Origin: Methylobacterium variabile
Lineage (GTDB): Bacteria > Pseudomonadota > Alphaproteobacteria > Rhizobiales > Beijerinckiaceae
Reading direction: 5' to 3'
Length of the DNA: 61,817 nt
Assembly: GCF_001043975.1 (NCBI RefSeq)
Contig: NZ_LABY01000150.1
Location: forward strand, 1 to 61,817
In this document: positions 49,564-58,210 of the stretch, piece by piece
Layout of the letters: each line of letters begins with the position of its first letter
How positions within the stretch are numbered: position 1 is the first letter of the stretch
The notes under the pieces: model-generated
Told to the model about the DNA's origin: nothing
The model's database searches: none
The model's input: the letters and a program-made list of their open reading frames with translations, nothing else
Made by a program: the position numbers and the translations under genes

Positions 49564-49640
49564 CAACACGGTGCCGTTCAAGTCGTCCGGGAAAGGGCGG
49601 AGGCTCGCGAAAGGTGGTCAGTCCGTGGCACACGGCCGAA
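49564..49640. repeat. Dispersed hairpin repeat, copy 3 (single core)
   Basis: Read in reverse, this stretch gives CCTTTCGCGAGCCTCCGCCC followed by TTTCCCGGACGACTTGAACG (reverse of about 49575-49618), matching copies at 25127 and 35060 over about 40 bp. Only one arm is present. It lies directly after the IclR gene. The following bases to 49751 carry no supported gene. Confidence 0.65.
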
Positions 49641-49751
49641 CAAGTCGGTCATGTGCCACGACGTTGCGATCGGACGGGTGCCTGAGGCCTTTGACCTTGC
49701 CGTCTTTTCAAGACGGATCGCTACCTGCATCGTTAGACGACGCTCGGACGA

Positions 49752-50672
49752 TCAGGGCGCGAAGTTCAACCGCAGCCCCGGCCGCTTCCACGGCACCAGC
49801 ACCAGCTGTCCGATCCCCGACAGCGTCACGTAGGCAGTCCGCAGGTCGGGCCCGCCAAAGCAGATATTGGTGGTGTAGACGTCCGGCATCGGAATGCTCT
49901 CCACCAGCTCCCCCTCCGGCGAGATCACGGTGATTGCCCCGGTCATCAGGGTCGCGACGCAGATGTTGCCGGAGGCCTCGACCGCGAGGCTGTCGTAGCG
50001 CTCGTAGCCCGCCTGGTTGAACAGGAAGCGGCCGCCATGCGGCGACGGGAACGGGCGGCGCCGGATCTTGCCCGGCTCGGCGAGGTCGAACCCCCAGAGC
50101 CGCCCGCCCTCGGTCTCGGCGACGTAGAGCACCGTCTCGTTCGGCGAGAGCCCGATGCCGTTCGGGGTGAGGATCGGGTGCACCACCTCGGTGATGAAGG
50201 AGCCGTCGGCCTTGGCGTAGTAGACGCTGCCCTGGTCGCGGTCGCGGTGGCGCGCCTTGCCGAGGTCGGTGAAGTAGAAGCCGCCCGCGCGGTCGAAGAC
50301 GATGTCGTTGGGGCCCTTGAGCCTCGTGTCGCCGCACCGGTCGTAGAGCACCGTGCAGGCGCCGGTGCGCGGGTCGATCCGCTCGATCCGGCCGCCGGAA
50401 TAGTCGTCCGGCGTGCCGATCGGCCGGATCATCCCCGACTCCTCGTGCCAGGCGAAGCCGCCGTTGTTGCAGACGTAGAGCATCCCGTCCGGCCCGAGCG
50501 CGAGGCCGTTCGGCCCGCCGCCCGGCTCGGCGATGACCGAGACCGTGCCGTCGAGGGCGACCCGCGAGACCGTCCCGCGGGCGATCTCGACGAGGGCGAT
50601 CGTCCCGTCCTCGAGGACCACCGGCCCCTCGGGGAACCGCAGTCCCGTCGCCATCACGGTGATGTCCGTCAT
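49752..50672 (-). CDS. SMP-30/gluconolactonase-family lactonase
   Basis: A 306-aa six-bladed beta-propeller lactonase. The metal ligands of the family are in place: Glu15 (RFPEGPVV), Asn122 (KGPNDIVFD), Asn171 (LTPNGIGLS) and Asp227 (ERYDSLAVE). No signal peptide is visible, so it is cytoplasmic. The start at 50672 follows GGGAGGAACGAG. It is the last gene of the six-gene operon; a lactone intermediate, perhaps from a cyclic ketone or hydroxy acid, is suggested. Confidence 0.9.
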   Translation of the reverse strand: MTDITVMATGLRFPEGPVVLEDGTIALVEIARGTVSRVALDGTVSVIAEPGGGPNGLALGPDGMLYVCNNGGFAWHEESGMIRPIGTPDDYSGGRIERIDPRTGACTVLYDRCGDTRLKGPNDIVFDRAGGFYFTDLGKARHRDRDQGSVYYAKADGSFITEVVHPILTPNGIGLSPNETVLYVAETEGGRLWGFDLAEPGKIRRRPFPSPHGGRFLFNQAGYERYDSLAVEASGNICVATLMTGAITVISPEGELVESIPMPDVYTTNICFGGPDLRTAYVTLSGIGQLVLVPWKRPGLRLNFAP

Positions 50673-50707
50673 CTCGTTCCTCCCATCTTCTCTGACCAAG
50701 CAGTCTT

Positions 50708-51592
50708 TCAGTCCTCGCAGTAAGGACGCTCTCGCCACCACGGATAGGAAGCCGGCATGTCGGCGGAGACTTTTCCCGAGAAGGCCGGTGCCCGCTTCTC
50801 GAAGAAGGAGCTCACCCCCTCCTTGACGTCGGGGCTGCGGCCGCGCTCGGCGAGGAGACGGCTCTCGATCCGGTGCGCCTCCATCGGGTGGTCGGCCCCG
50901 AGCATCCGCCACATCATCTGCCGGGCGAGCGCGACCGAGACCGGCGCGGTGGCGTCCGCAATTTCGCGCGCGATCGCGCGGGCCGCCGGGAGGAGGTCGT
51001 CGGGCGCGTGCAGGCTGCGCACGAGGCCGCTTGCCAGCGCCTCCTCGGCCGGGATCAGCCGGCCGGTCGCGACCCACTCCATCGCCCGCTGCATGCCGAC
51101 CGCGCGGGGCAGGAACCAGGACGAGCACGCCTCCGGCACGAGCCCGCGCCGGGTGAACGGGAAGGCGAAGCGGGCAGTCGCCGCGGCGAGCCGGATGTCC
51201 ATCGGCAGCAGCATGGTGGCGCCGACCCCGACCGCCGCCCCGTTCACCGCCGCGATGACGGGCTTCACGCAGTCGAAGAGGCGAAGCGCCAGGCGTCCGC
51301 CGGAATCACGCATCGCCTCGCTGTCGGCGGAGGAAGCGGCCCGGCCGGCGACGTCGAAACGGGAGGCGCCGGCCGACATGTCGGCGCCGGCGCAGAAGCC
51401 GCGGCCGCTGCCGGTCACGATCACGGCCCGCACGGCATCGTCGCGGTCGGCCCGGTCGAGGCAGGCGATCATGCCCTCGCGCATGGTGGCCGTGAAGGCG
51501 TTCAGCTTGTTCGGCCGGTTGAGCGTGATCGTCAGGATCCCGTCGTCGAGGTCGGACAGGACTTCGGCGCTCGTCGTCGTGTCAGCGGCCAT
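50708..51592 (-). CDS. Enoyl-CoA hydratase/isomerase family protein
   Basis: A 294-aa crotonase-fold protein, longer than usual at the N-terminus and in the loop at 75-98. The oxyanion loops are FCAGADMSAG (66-75) and NGAAVGVGATMLLP (117-130). The Glu164 equivalent is kept (Glu172 in MQRAMEW), while the Glu144 site is Phe146; Glu154 (LVPEACSSW) lies in the active-site helix, as in delta3,delta2-enoyl-CoA isomerases. It overlaps the kinase-like gene by 11 bp. Confidence 0.9.
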   Translation of the reverse strand: MAADTTTSAEVLSDLDDGILTITLNRPNKLNAFTATMREGMIACLDRADRDDAVRAVIVTGSGRGFCAGADMSAGASRFDVAGRAASSADSEAMRDSGGRLALRLFDCVKPVIAAVNGAAVGVGATMLLPMDIRLAAATARFAFPFTRRGLVPEACSSWFLPRAVGMQRAMEWVATGRLIPAEEALASGLVRSLHAPDDLLPAARAIAREIADATAPVSVALARQMMWRMLGADHPMEAHRIESRLLAERGRSPDVKEGVSSFFEKRAPAFSGKVSADMPASYPWWRERPYCED

Positions 51593-52637
51593 AGGCGATC
51601 TCCTCCCCGCGGCGGGCGAGCCGGCGGAACTTCTCGCCGGCGACGTCGACGGCTCTGGCGTCCGAGGCGTTGCCGTCGAGGGCGCGCCGGTAGACGCCGG
51701 CGACGATCGCCGCCCAGCGAAACAGCGAGAACACGACGAAGACGTCGAGGTCAGCCGGCACCGGGCGGCCGGCCGCCGCGCTGTAGGCGGCGACGAACTC
51801 CGCCTCGTCCGGCAGCCCCGGCACGTCGAGCCCGACGAGCCCCTGCTCGGCGGGCGTGGTGCGCCACGGCAGCAGGCAGTAGGCGAGGTCGGCGAGCGGA
51901 TGGCCCAGCGTCGAGAGCTCCCAGTCGAGGACGGCGATCACCCGCGGCTCCTCCGGATGGAGCATCAGGTTGCCGAGGCGGTAGTCGCCATGGGCAATGG
52001 CGGTCTCGTCGGGGACGTCGGCATGCGCCTCGAGCCAGGCGATCAGCCGGTCCATCGCCGGCTCCGGCGCGAGGTCGGCGGCGCGATACTGCTTCGTCCA
52101 GCGCGCGATCTGGCGCCCGACATAATTGGCGGGGCGGCCGTAGTCGCCGAGGCCGATGGCGGCGGGATCGAGGCGGTGCAGGCGCCCGAGCACCCGCGCC
52201 GCGTCGAGGAAGGCCGCCCGGCGGTGGCCGGCCTCGACCCCCGGCATGTCGCGCTCCGCGTAGATGCGCCCGACGAGGTAGTCCATCACGTAGAACGGGG
52301 TGCCGATGACGCCCGGGTCGTCGCAGTAGAGCCGGACGCGGGGGACGGGCACGTCGGTTGGGCTCAGCGCCCCGAGCACCCGGTACTCGCGGTCGACCGC
52401 GTGGGCGGAGGGCAGGAGCCTGCCGCCCGGCTTCTTGCGCAGCACGTAGGTCCCGCCGGGCGTGGCGAGGTGGAAGGTCGGGTTGGACTGCCCGCCCTGG
52501 AACTGGCGCACCACGAGCCCGTCCGCCGCTCCCGGAAGGAGCGGGGCGAGGTAGCGCCGGAGCGCCGCCTCGTCGAAGCGGTGGTTCGGCAGCACCGGAA
52601 CCAGGGCCGGTCCGCCGATCGCGGGCGCCTCAGCCAT
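51582..52637 (-). CDS. Phosphotransferase-family protein (ACAD10/11 N-terminal-like)
   Basis: A 351-aa aminoglycoside-phosphotransferase-fold protein. The ATP-binding lysine region is YVLRKKPGG (64-72), the catalytic loop HGDYRLGN is at 216-223 and the metal DWE at 238-240. In animals this domain is fused to an acyl-CoA dehydrogenase in ACAD10/11, where it phosphorylates 4-hydroxyacyl-CoAs to allow their dehydration. Here it is a separate gene overlapping the ACAD11-like dehydrogenase by 8 bp, which supports the same kinase role for a hydroxyacyl-CoA. Confidence 0.88.
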   Translation of the reverse strand: MAEAPAIGGPALVPVLPNHRFDEAALRRYLAPLLPGAADGLVVRQFQGGQSNPTFHLATPGGTYVLRKKPGGRLLPSAHAVDREYRVLGALSPTDVPVPRVRLYCDDPGVIGTPFYVMDYLVGRIYAERDMPGVEAGHRRAAFLDAARVLGRLHRLDPAAIGLGDYGRPANYVGRQIARWTKQYRAADLAPEPAMDRLIAWLEAHADVPDETAIAHGDYRLGNLMLHPEEPRVIAVLDWELSTLGHPLADLAYCLLPWRTTPAEQGLVGLDVPGLPDEAEFVAAYSAAAGRPVPADLDVFVVFSLFRWAAIVAGVYRRALDGNASDARAVDVAGEKFRRLARRGEEIAYGR

Positions 52638-53868
52638 CGGCGCGCGCCGGACGGTGCGTTGCGGGATACTTGGCCAGTTCGAGGCGCCCGATCTGGTGGC
52701 GGTGGACCTCGTCCGGCCCGTCGACGATGCGCAGGGCGCGGGCGTACTTGTACATGTAGCTTAAGCCGAAATCCGTCGTGACGCCGGCGCCGCCGAAGGC
52801 CTGGATCGCCCGGTCGACCACCGCGCAGGCCATGTTGGCGGCTGCCACCTTGATGCCGGCGATCTCGGCCCGCGCGGCCTTGTTGCCGACCTGGTCCATC
52901 TTCCAGGCGGCGTGCAGGACGAGAAGGCGCACCTGGTCGATCTCGATCCGGCTCTGCGCGATCCGCTCGATCATCACGCCCTGCTGCGCCAGCGGCTTGC
53001 CGAAGGCGGTCCGCGCGCTCAGGCGGCGGCACATCATCTCGAGCGCCCGCTCCGCCAGCCCGACGGCGCGCATGCAGTGGTGGATGCGGCCGGGCCCGAG
53101 CCGCCCCTGCGCGATCTCGAAGCCGCGACCCTCGCCGAGCAGGATGTTGTCGACCGGCACGCGCGCGTTCTCGAACACGATCTCGCCGTGCCCGTGCGGC
53201 GCGTCGTCGAAGCCGAAGACCGGCAGCATCCGCTCGATCGTGACGCCAGCTGTGTCGGTCGGGACCAGGATCATCGATTGCTGGCGATACTTGTCCTCGC
53301 CGTGCGGGTCGGTCTTGCCCATCACGATCAGGAGCTTGCAGCGCGGGTCGCCCGAGCCGGACGACCACCACTTGCGCCCGTTGATGACGTACTCGCCGCC
53401 GTCGCGGGTGATCGTGCAGGCGATGTTGGTGGCGTCCGACGAGGCGACGTCGGGCTCGGTCATGGCGAAGCAGGAGCGGATCTCGCCGGCGAGCAGCGGC
53501 TTGAGCCAGCGCGCCTTCTGGCCTTCCGTCCCGTAGCGCTCCAGGGTCTCCATGTTGCCGGTGTCGGGCGCGGAGCAGTTGAACACCTCGGAGGACCACT
53601 GCACCCGGCCCATCATCTCGGCCAGCGGCGCGTATTCGAGGTTGGTGAGCCCGGCACCCGCGCCGCTCGCGGGCAGAAAGAGGTTCCAGAGGCCGGCCTC
53701 GCGCGCCAGGGGCTTCAGCCGCTCGACGACCGGCACGGGCTGCCAGCGATCCGTGAGCGCGGCCTGCTCGGCCTTGTAGGTCGCCTCGTTGGGATAGACG
53801 TGCTCATCCATGAAGGCCTGCAGCCGCTCCTGCAGGGCGGTCACCTTCGGCGCGTGGTGGAAGTCCAT
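52630..53868 (-). CDS. ACAD10/11-like acyl-CoA dehydrogenase
   Basis: A 412-aa acyl-CoA dehydrogenase (start at ATG 53868; five upstream codons are also open). N-terminal [16 protein letters not shown] and [29 protein letters not shown] are the signature of the ACAD10/11 subgroup. The flavin block is [17 protein letters not shown], and the C-terminus has [25 protein letters not shown] and [17 protein letters not shown]. Together with the adjacent kinase-like protein it forms the bacterial split version of ACAD11, likely acting on a 4-hydroxy- or branched acyl-CoA. Confidence 0.92.
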   Translation of the reverse strand: MDFHHAPKVTALQERLQAFMDEHVYPNEATYKAEQAALTDRWQPVPVVERLKPLAREAGLWNLFLPASGAGAGLTNLEYAPLAEMMGRVQWSSEVFNCSAPDTGNMETLERYGTEGQKARWLKPLLAGEIRSCFAMTEPDVASSDATNIACTITRDGGEYVINGRKWWSSGSGDPRCKLLIVMGKTDPHGEDKYRQQSMILVPTDTAGVTIERMLPVFGFDDAPHGHGEIVFENARVPVDNILLGEGRGFEIAQGRLGPGRIHHCMRAVGLAERALEMMCRRLSARTAFGKPLAQQGVMIERIAQSRIEIDQVRLLVLHAAWKMDQVGNKAARAEIAGIKVAAANMACAVVDRAIQAFGGAGVTTDFGLSYMYKYARALRIVDGPDEVHRHQIGRLELAKYPATHRPARADG

Positions 53869-53900
53869 CGCGTGTCCTCGCAAAGATCAGGAAATGAGTG

Positions 53901-54899
53901 TCACGGGGTCTCGTGCTCGCGGCGGCGCGGCGTCAGCAGGAGCTTGCCCACGCTCCGCCGGCCGGCGAGTTGCGCCAGCGCGGCCGGCGCCTCTTCGAGG
54001 GGCAGGCGGCCGCCGATCAGCGGATCGAGGCGGCCTTGCGCCTGGAGCGCCAGGAGGGCGTCCTGGACCTCGCGGAGAAGGTCGGGATCGCGCCTTTTCA
54101 CCTCGCCCCAGAAGACGCCGAGGGCCATGCCCTCCTTGAGGAGGAGGCGGTTCGCGGGCAGCTCGGGCGGGGCGCCGCCGGCAAAGCCCACGATCAGGAG
54201 CCGGCCGTGCCAGGCAAGGACACGCAGGCTGTCGAGGCCGACCCGGCCGCCGACCGGATCGTAGATCACGTCGGCGCCGGCGCCGCCGGTCGCGTCCCGG
54301 ACGGCCTCGACCCAGCCCGCATCCTCGTAGGAGATCGCGACCTCGGCGCCGAGTCTCAGGCACACCTCCAGCTTCTCCGGCGAGCCGGCAGTGGCGATCA
54401 CCCGGCAGCCCGCCGCTAGAGCGATCTGCACGGCCGCGCTGCCGACGCCGCCGGCCGCGGCATGGACCAGGACCGTCTCGCCCGGCCGGATCCCGGCCCG
54501 GCGGTGCAGGGCGTACCAGGCCGTCGGGTAGTTCACCCCGAGCAGGACCAGGCCCGTGTCCGACGGCACGCCGGCCGGAATCACGGTCGCGGCCGCATCC
54601 GGCACCAGCGCCAGCTCCGCGAAGTCCCCGGTCGGGACGCTGGCGCAGACCCGCTCGCCCGGCGCACGGGCGCAGCCGGGCCCGGCGGCCACGACCTCGC
54701 CCGACACCTCGATCCCGGGCACGAAGGGCAGGTCGGGCTTCCTCTGGTAGCGGCCGCGCACCATCAGCGTGTCGGCGAAGTTGACCCCGGCGGCCTCGAC
54801 GCGCACCAGCAGCTCGCTTGGCCCCGGGACCGGATCCGGGCGCTCGGCCAGGACCATCCGTCCCTCGTCGGTGATCGCCTCGACGACCCAGCAGCGCAT
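53901..54899 (-). CDS. NADPH:quinone oxidoreductase-like MDR enzyme
   Basis: A 332-aa medium-chain dehydrogenase/reductase of the quinone oxidoreductase group, without zinc ligands. The Rossmann loop AAAGGVGSAAVQIA is at 147-160 and VPGIEVSGEVVAAGPG at 60-75. It probably reduces an enone or enoyl-CoA with NADPH. The ATG overlaps the acyl-CoA synthetase stop by one base (TGATG), so it is translated with it. 32 bp separate it from the ACAD. Confidence 0.88.
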   Translation of the reverse strand: MRCWVVEAITDEGRMVLAERPDPVPGPSELLVRVEAAGVNFADTLMVRGRYQRKPDLPFVPGIEVSGEVVAAGPGCARAPGERVCASVPTGDFAELALVPDAAATVIPAGVPSDTGLVLLGVNYPTAWYALHRRAGIRPGETVLVHAAAGGVGSAAVQIALAAGCRVIATAGSPEKLEVCLRLGAEVAISYEDAGWVEAVRDATGGAGADVIYDPVGGRVGLDSLRVLAWHGRLLIVGFAGGAPPELPANRLLLKEGMALGVFWGEVKRRDPDLLREVQDALLALQAQGRLDPLIGGRLPLEEAPAALAQLAGRRSVGKLLLTPRRREHETP

Positions 54900-57052
54900 C
54901 AGTGGCGTCCGCCCTTCACGATGAGGGCGTCGGCGGCGACGATCCGGCCGCCCGCGCAGATGAGCGGGTTGATCTCCGTCTCGGCGACCGCAACGCTCGC
55001 ATCGGCCGCGAACTCGGAGAAGCGACACACGATCTCGGCGAGCCGCGCGACGTCGACCGCCGGCGCGCCGCGAAAGCCGTCGAGCAGGGCCGCCCCCTTG
55101 AGGCCGCGCAGCATCGCGTCGGCCTCCGCGCGTCCGACGGGCGCCAGGGAGAGCGCCGTGTCGCGCAGGACCTCCACGAGGACGCCGCCGAGGCCGACGA
55201 CGACCAGCGGGCCGAATTGCGGGTCGTGCCGGGCGCCGACCATGACCTCGACGCCCCGCGGGATCATCGGCTGGACGACGACGCCCCGGAAATCCGGCCG
55301 CGGCACCATACCGTCGACGGTCGTCAGGATATCCGTATAGGCCTGCTCGACCTCGGCCGCACTCGCCAGGTTGAGCTTGACCAGCCCGGCCTCCGTCTTG
55401 TGCAGGATGTCCGGGCTCTCGCCCTTGAGCACGACCGGAAAGCCGACCGCCTCCGCGACTTCCCGCGCCGCCGTGGCGGACCCGACCAGGCGGTCCTCCA
55501 CGACCGGGATGCCGTAGAGCGCCATGACGCGCTTGGCTTCCCGTTCGGTCAACGAGGAGCCGCCCGCCTGCGCGAGCAGGGCCTCCATCCGCTCCTTCGC
55601 GGCCGGATCGGAGATCCGGTCCTCGCCGGTCCGGCCGGCCCGCCGCAGGGCGTCGCGACGGTGCCAGGCGGCGATCGCCGAGAAGCAGCGGTCCATCGAG
55701 TGGAACAGCGCGAGATGCGGGTCGCTCTCGGTCTCGCGGGCGCCGGGGCCGCCGAGCCATTCCGGCGCCCAGACGTTGCAGACGAGCTTGCCCTGAGCCG
55801 CCGCAGCCCGGCTGAACACCGGCAGCCGGACCGTCGCCGAGTCGTACGCGTAGGCGTGCGAGGTCACCATGATGCCGTAGAGCGGATCCGCCAGCAGCGC
55901 CCCGGCGCAGGCCGCGAGGCTGTCCGCCGAGCCGATGACCTGAGCGGTCACGTCGCATGGGTTGCGGGTGGAGCCGTATTCCGGCACCTCCGCGGCGAGC
56001 ACGGTGGCGGCCGCAGGGCCGGGCTGGGGCAGCGGCACGCCGTGGGCCTCCGCCTTGTCGGCAGCGATGATGGTGGCGCCGCCGGACGTCGCGATCACGG
56101 CGACGCCCCGTGCCCGCGGTGCGCCCGCCTTGGCGAAGAATGCCGCCGCCTCGACCAGCGCCTCGAGCTTGTCGACCTGGATCACGCCGGCGCGCGCGAA
56201 ACCCGCCGCGTAGGCCGCATCGGACCCAGCGAGCGAGCCCGTATGCGACAGGGCCGCCCGGGCGCCCTCCTGGCCGGTCGCGATCTTGTAGAGGACGAGC
56301 GGCTTGTCGGCCTCCCAGGCGAGCGCGGCGGCCCGGAGCATCCGGCCCGGATCGGCCATGCCCTCGAACAGGCAGGCGATCGCCCGGCAATGCGGATCCT
56401 GCGCCAGGTAGGCGACGTAATCGGCGACGTCGACGTCGCAGGAATTTCCGGCGGTGAGGATATGGCTGACCGAGACGCCGCGCTCGATACCCTGGCCCAA
56501 GGAGAAGCCGAGGGAGCCCGACTGGCTCACGATCCCGATCGCGTGCGGCTGGAGCGGCCGTCGCTCGGGCATGGCCGAGAAGGTGAGGCCGGCGCCAGTC
56601 GCGTAGTTGACGAGGCCGATCGTGTTCGGCCCGACCAGGCGCATGTTCGCGCCCCGCACGATCTCCACGAGGCGCTGCTGGAGCGCGACGTGCTCGGGTT
56701 TGCCCGTCTCCGCGAATCCGGCCGCCAGCACCAGGACGGCGCAGACGCCCTTTGCTGCGCATTCGCGCACGACCGGTTCGACCGCCTCGCGCGGCGTCGC
56801 GATGACGACGCAGTCCGGGGTCTCGGGCAGGGCCGCGATGGTCGGGTAGCAGGGCCGGCCGGCCAGCTCGGCGTGCTTGGCGTTGATCTGGTAGAGGCGG
56901 CCGTCGAAGGCCTTCAGGTTGGCGACCGTGCGGCTGCCGAAGGCGTTCGCCCGCTCTGATACCCCGACGACGGCGACGCTCTCAGGCGCGACGAGCCGCC
57001 TCATCTCCTCGCACGCGTAGGGGCCGCGCCTCGTGTTCTCGACCCTCGTCAT
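54899..57052 (-). CDS. NDP-forming acyl-CoA synthetase (acetate-CoA ligase family)
   Basis: A 717-aa single-chain NDP-forming acyl-CoA synthetase from ATG 57052; the next Met (57004) is also possible, since no clear ribosome site marks 57052. Domains in order: CoA-binding (about 15-130, SVAVVGVSERANAFGSRTV), two succinyl-CoA-ligase-like domains (about 150-430) with IVSQSGSLGFSLGQG and the phospho-His His270 in ALSHTGSLAGSD, and a C-terminal ATP-grasp (about 480-715, PVVLKGESPDILHKTEAGL). It activates a carboxylic acid with ATP and CoA. First gene of the six-gene operon. Confidence 0.92.
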   Translation of the reverse strand: MTRVENTRRGPYACEEMRRLVAPESVAVVGVSERANAFGSRTVANLKAFDGRLYQINAKHAELAGRPCYPTIAALPETPDCVVIATPREAVEPVVRECAAKGVCAVLVLAAGFAETGKPEHVALQQRLVEIVRGANMRLVGPNTIGLVNYATGAGLTFSAMPERRPLQPHAIGIVSQSGSLGFSLGQGIERGVSVSHILTAGNSCDVDVADYVAYLAQDPHCRAIACLFEGMADPGRMLRAAALAWEADKPLVLYKIATGQEGARAALSHTGSLAGSDAAYAAGFARAGVIQVDKLEALVEAAAFFAKAGAPRARGVAVIATSGGATIIAADKAEAHGVPLPQPGPAAATVLAAEVPEYGSTRNPCDVTAQVIGSADSLAACAGALLADPLYGIMVTSHAYAYDSATVRLPVFSRAAAAQGKLVCNVWAPEWLGGPGARETESDPHLALFHSMDRCFSAIAAWHRRDALRRAGRTGEDRISDPAAKERMEALLAQAGGSSLTEREAKRVMALYGIPVVEDRLVGSATAAREVAEAVGFPVVLKGESPDILHKTEAGLVKLNLASAAEVEQAYTDILTTVDGMVPRPDFRGVVVQPMIPRGVEVMVGARHDPQFGPLVVVGLGGVLVEVLRDTALSLAPVGRAEADAMLRGLKGAALLDGFRGAPAVDVARLAEIVCRFSEFAADASVAVAETEINPLICAGGRIVAADALIVKGGRH

Positions 57053-57182
57053 CGGGAGGCTGCCGGTCGGCGCAGGCCGGAGCCAGTACGGCGGCGGCCT
57101 CGTCCCGACTTCGGGAGCCGGCAACCCGGCCAGGCCCGCCCGTCGCCGAAGCGACGAGCACGTGCAGGCGTTTCCTTCATGT

Positions 57183-57203
57183 TTATTTCATTCTATGAAA
57201 TGC
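57183..57203. promoter_or_regulatory. IclR operator copy upstream of the acyl-CoA synthetase operon
   Basis: TTATTTCA (57183-57190) and TGAAATGC (57196-57203) with a 5-base spacer match the palindrome at 48651 (GTATTTCA, TGAAATAC) in six of eight inner positions on each arm and in spacing. It lies about 130 bp upstream of the synthetase start, in an A+T-rich patch that fits a promoter. Confidence 0.6.
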
Positions 57204-58210
57204 TCTTTCATTCATATTCGGGCATGTAAGAGCCTCTGTAAAGGCGTGGTGGGCGCGAATTTGCAGCTTTGCCCCGCAGCGATCTGCCCTCTGCCGCAGC
57301 CTCGCTGGGAAGATTTCGGATCGTGTACTTTGAGGTCATACGGTTCGGCGATTCCGGACGAGGCAGATCAGGACGCGCCCGATAAATCGGACGGAGCGTC
57401 TCCGGCCGTGAGCACCGGGCCTGAGGAAGACCTCTGGGTCCAAGGCGCGAGCCGCGCATGCCCGCGAGTTTCTGGGGAGCGTGGTTCGGCAGGAGGCGTA
57501 CTGGGTCAACGACCGGGCGCGCCCGCGTGTGGCAGTCTGGGCGACGGTCACGGTGAGGGTCAGGAGCGCCATTGCGCAGGGAGAGCCCGGGTCAGGGGCG
57601 CGTCCGGTGCCGCCTGATCGACACCTGCGGTTCGCGGGAGTAGGCGCCGGCGGAGCAGCTCGCACGTGCCAGTGCGACGACGATCGCCGAAGCTTCAGGT
57701 CACCCTGCTCGACGCAGCGGTTCTTGCCGATGCACCCGGCCACCTGCCACACCTTCACCGTTCCCCGTCACCCCGTTTCGGCTCGCACGCACCGGCTGTT
57801 CCGAGGTGAGGCGTTCGCGACGTGGCGCCGTGCGGCCGGTGTGGCGGCCTGAAATCGTGCAGCGCGGGTTTTCGCACATTCACATCCAACAACGTGACAA
57901 GCGCCTGCACTGGGCGCTTGTCGATCCAGGACTCGTGAAGCGGATTAGCATCAAGATTTCACGCCAGCTTACATGTCCGTCATTCGGTTGATGACAGGCT
58001 CGGGCGTTCAACGTATTCTTGGCAAGTTGGCGTCTAGATCGAACCTTGGCCGGATGAAAATGTTTCGGTCATCCGACTCGCACTGAGAAAGCCGGGGTTG
58101 GCTCCGTGCGACTGACGCGCGGCACGTCCTGCAGAATGAACTGGACGCGCCAAGGCCCTTTTCCACGTCGGAGCACCGATCACATCGCATCATCACCTTG
58201 GGGGCACATC
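57204..58210. other. About 1 kb without a recognisable gene
   Basis: Between the operator at 57183 and the sigma-54 activator at 58211 several ORFs of 60-190 codons are open on both strands, but all are Arg/Pro/Ser-rich, lack ribosome sites and family patterns, and overlap one another. A hairpin at 57896 is the only structure seen. It may be a degraded gene region; I cannot say what was there. Confidence 0.5.
57896..57922. terminator. Hairpin of unknown role
   Basis: GACAAGCGCC (57896-57905) pairs perfectly with GGCGCTTGTC (57913-57922) around a 7-base loop. It lies in the gene-free stretch, 290 bp before the sigma-54 activator, without a T-run. Terminator of a lost gene or a small-RNA end are both possible. 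Confidence 0.35.

Noticed and set aside
57336..57758. Possible transposase-like ORF in the gene-free stretch
   Set aside because: Short basic segments only; no DDE or HTH pattern and no inverted ends were found.
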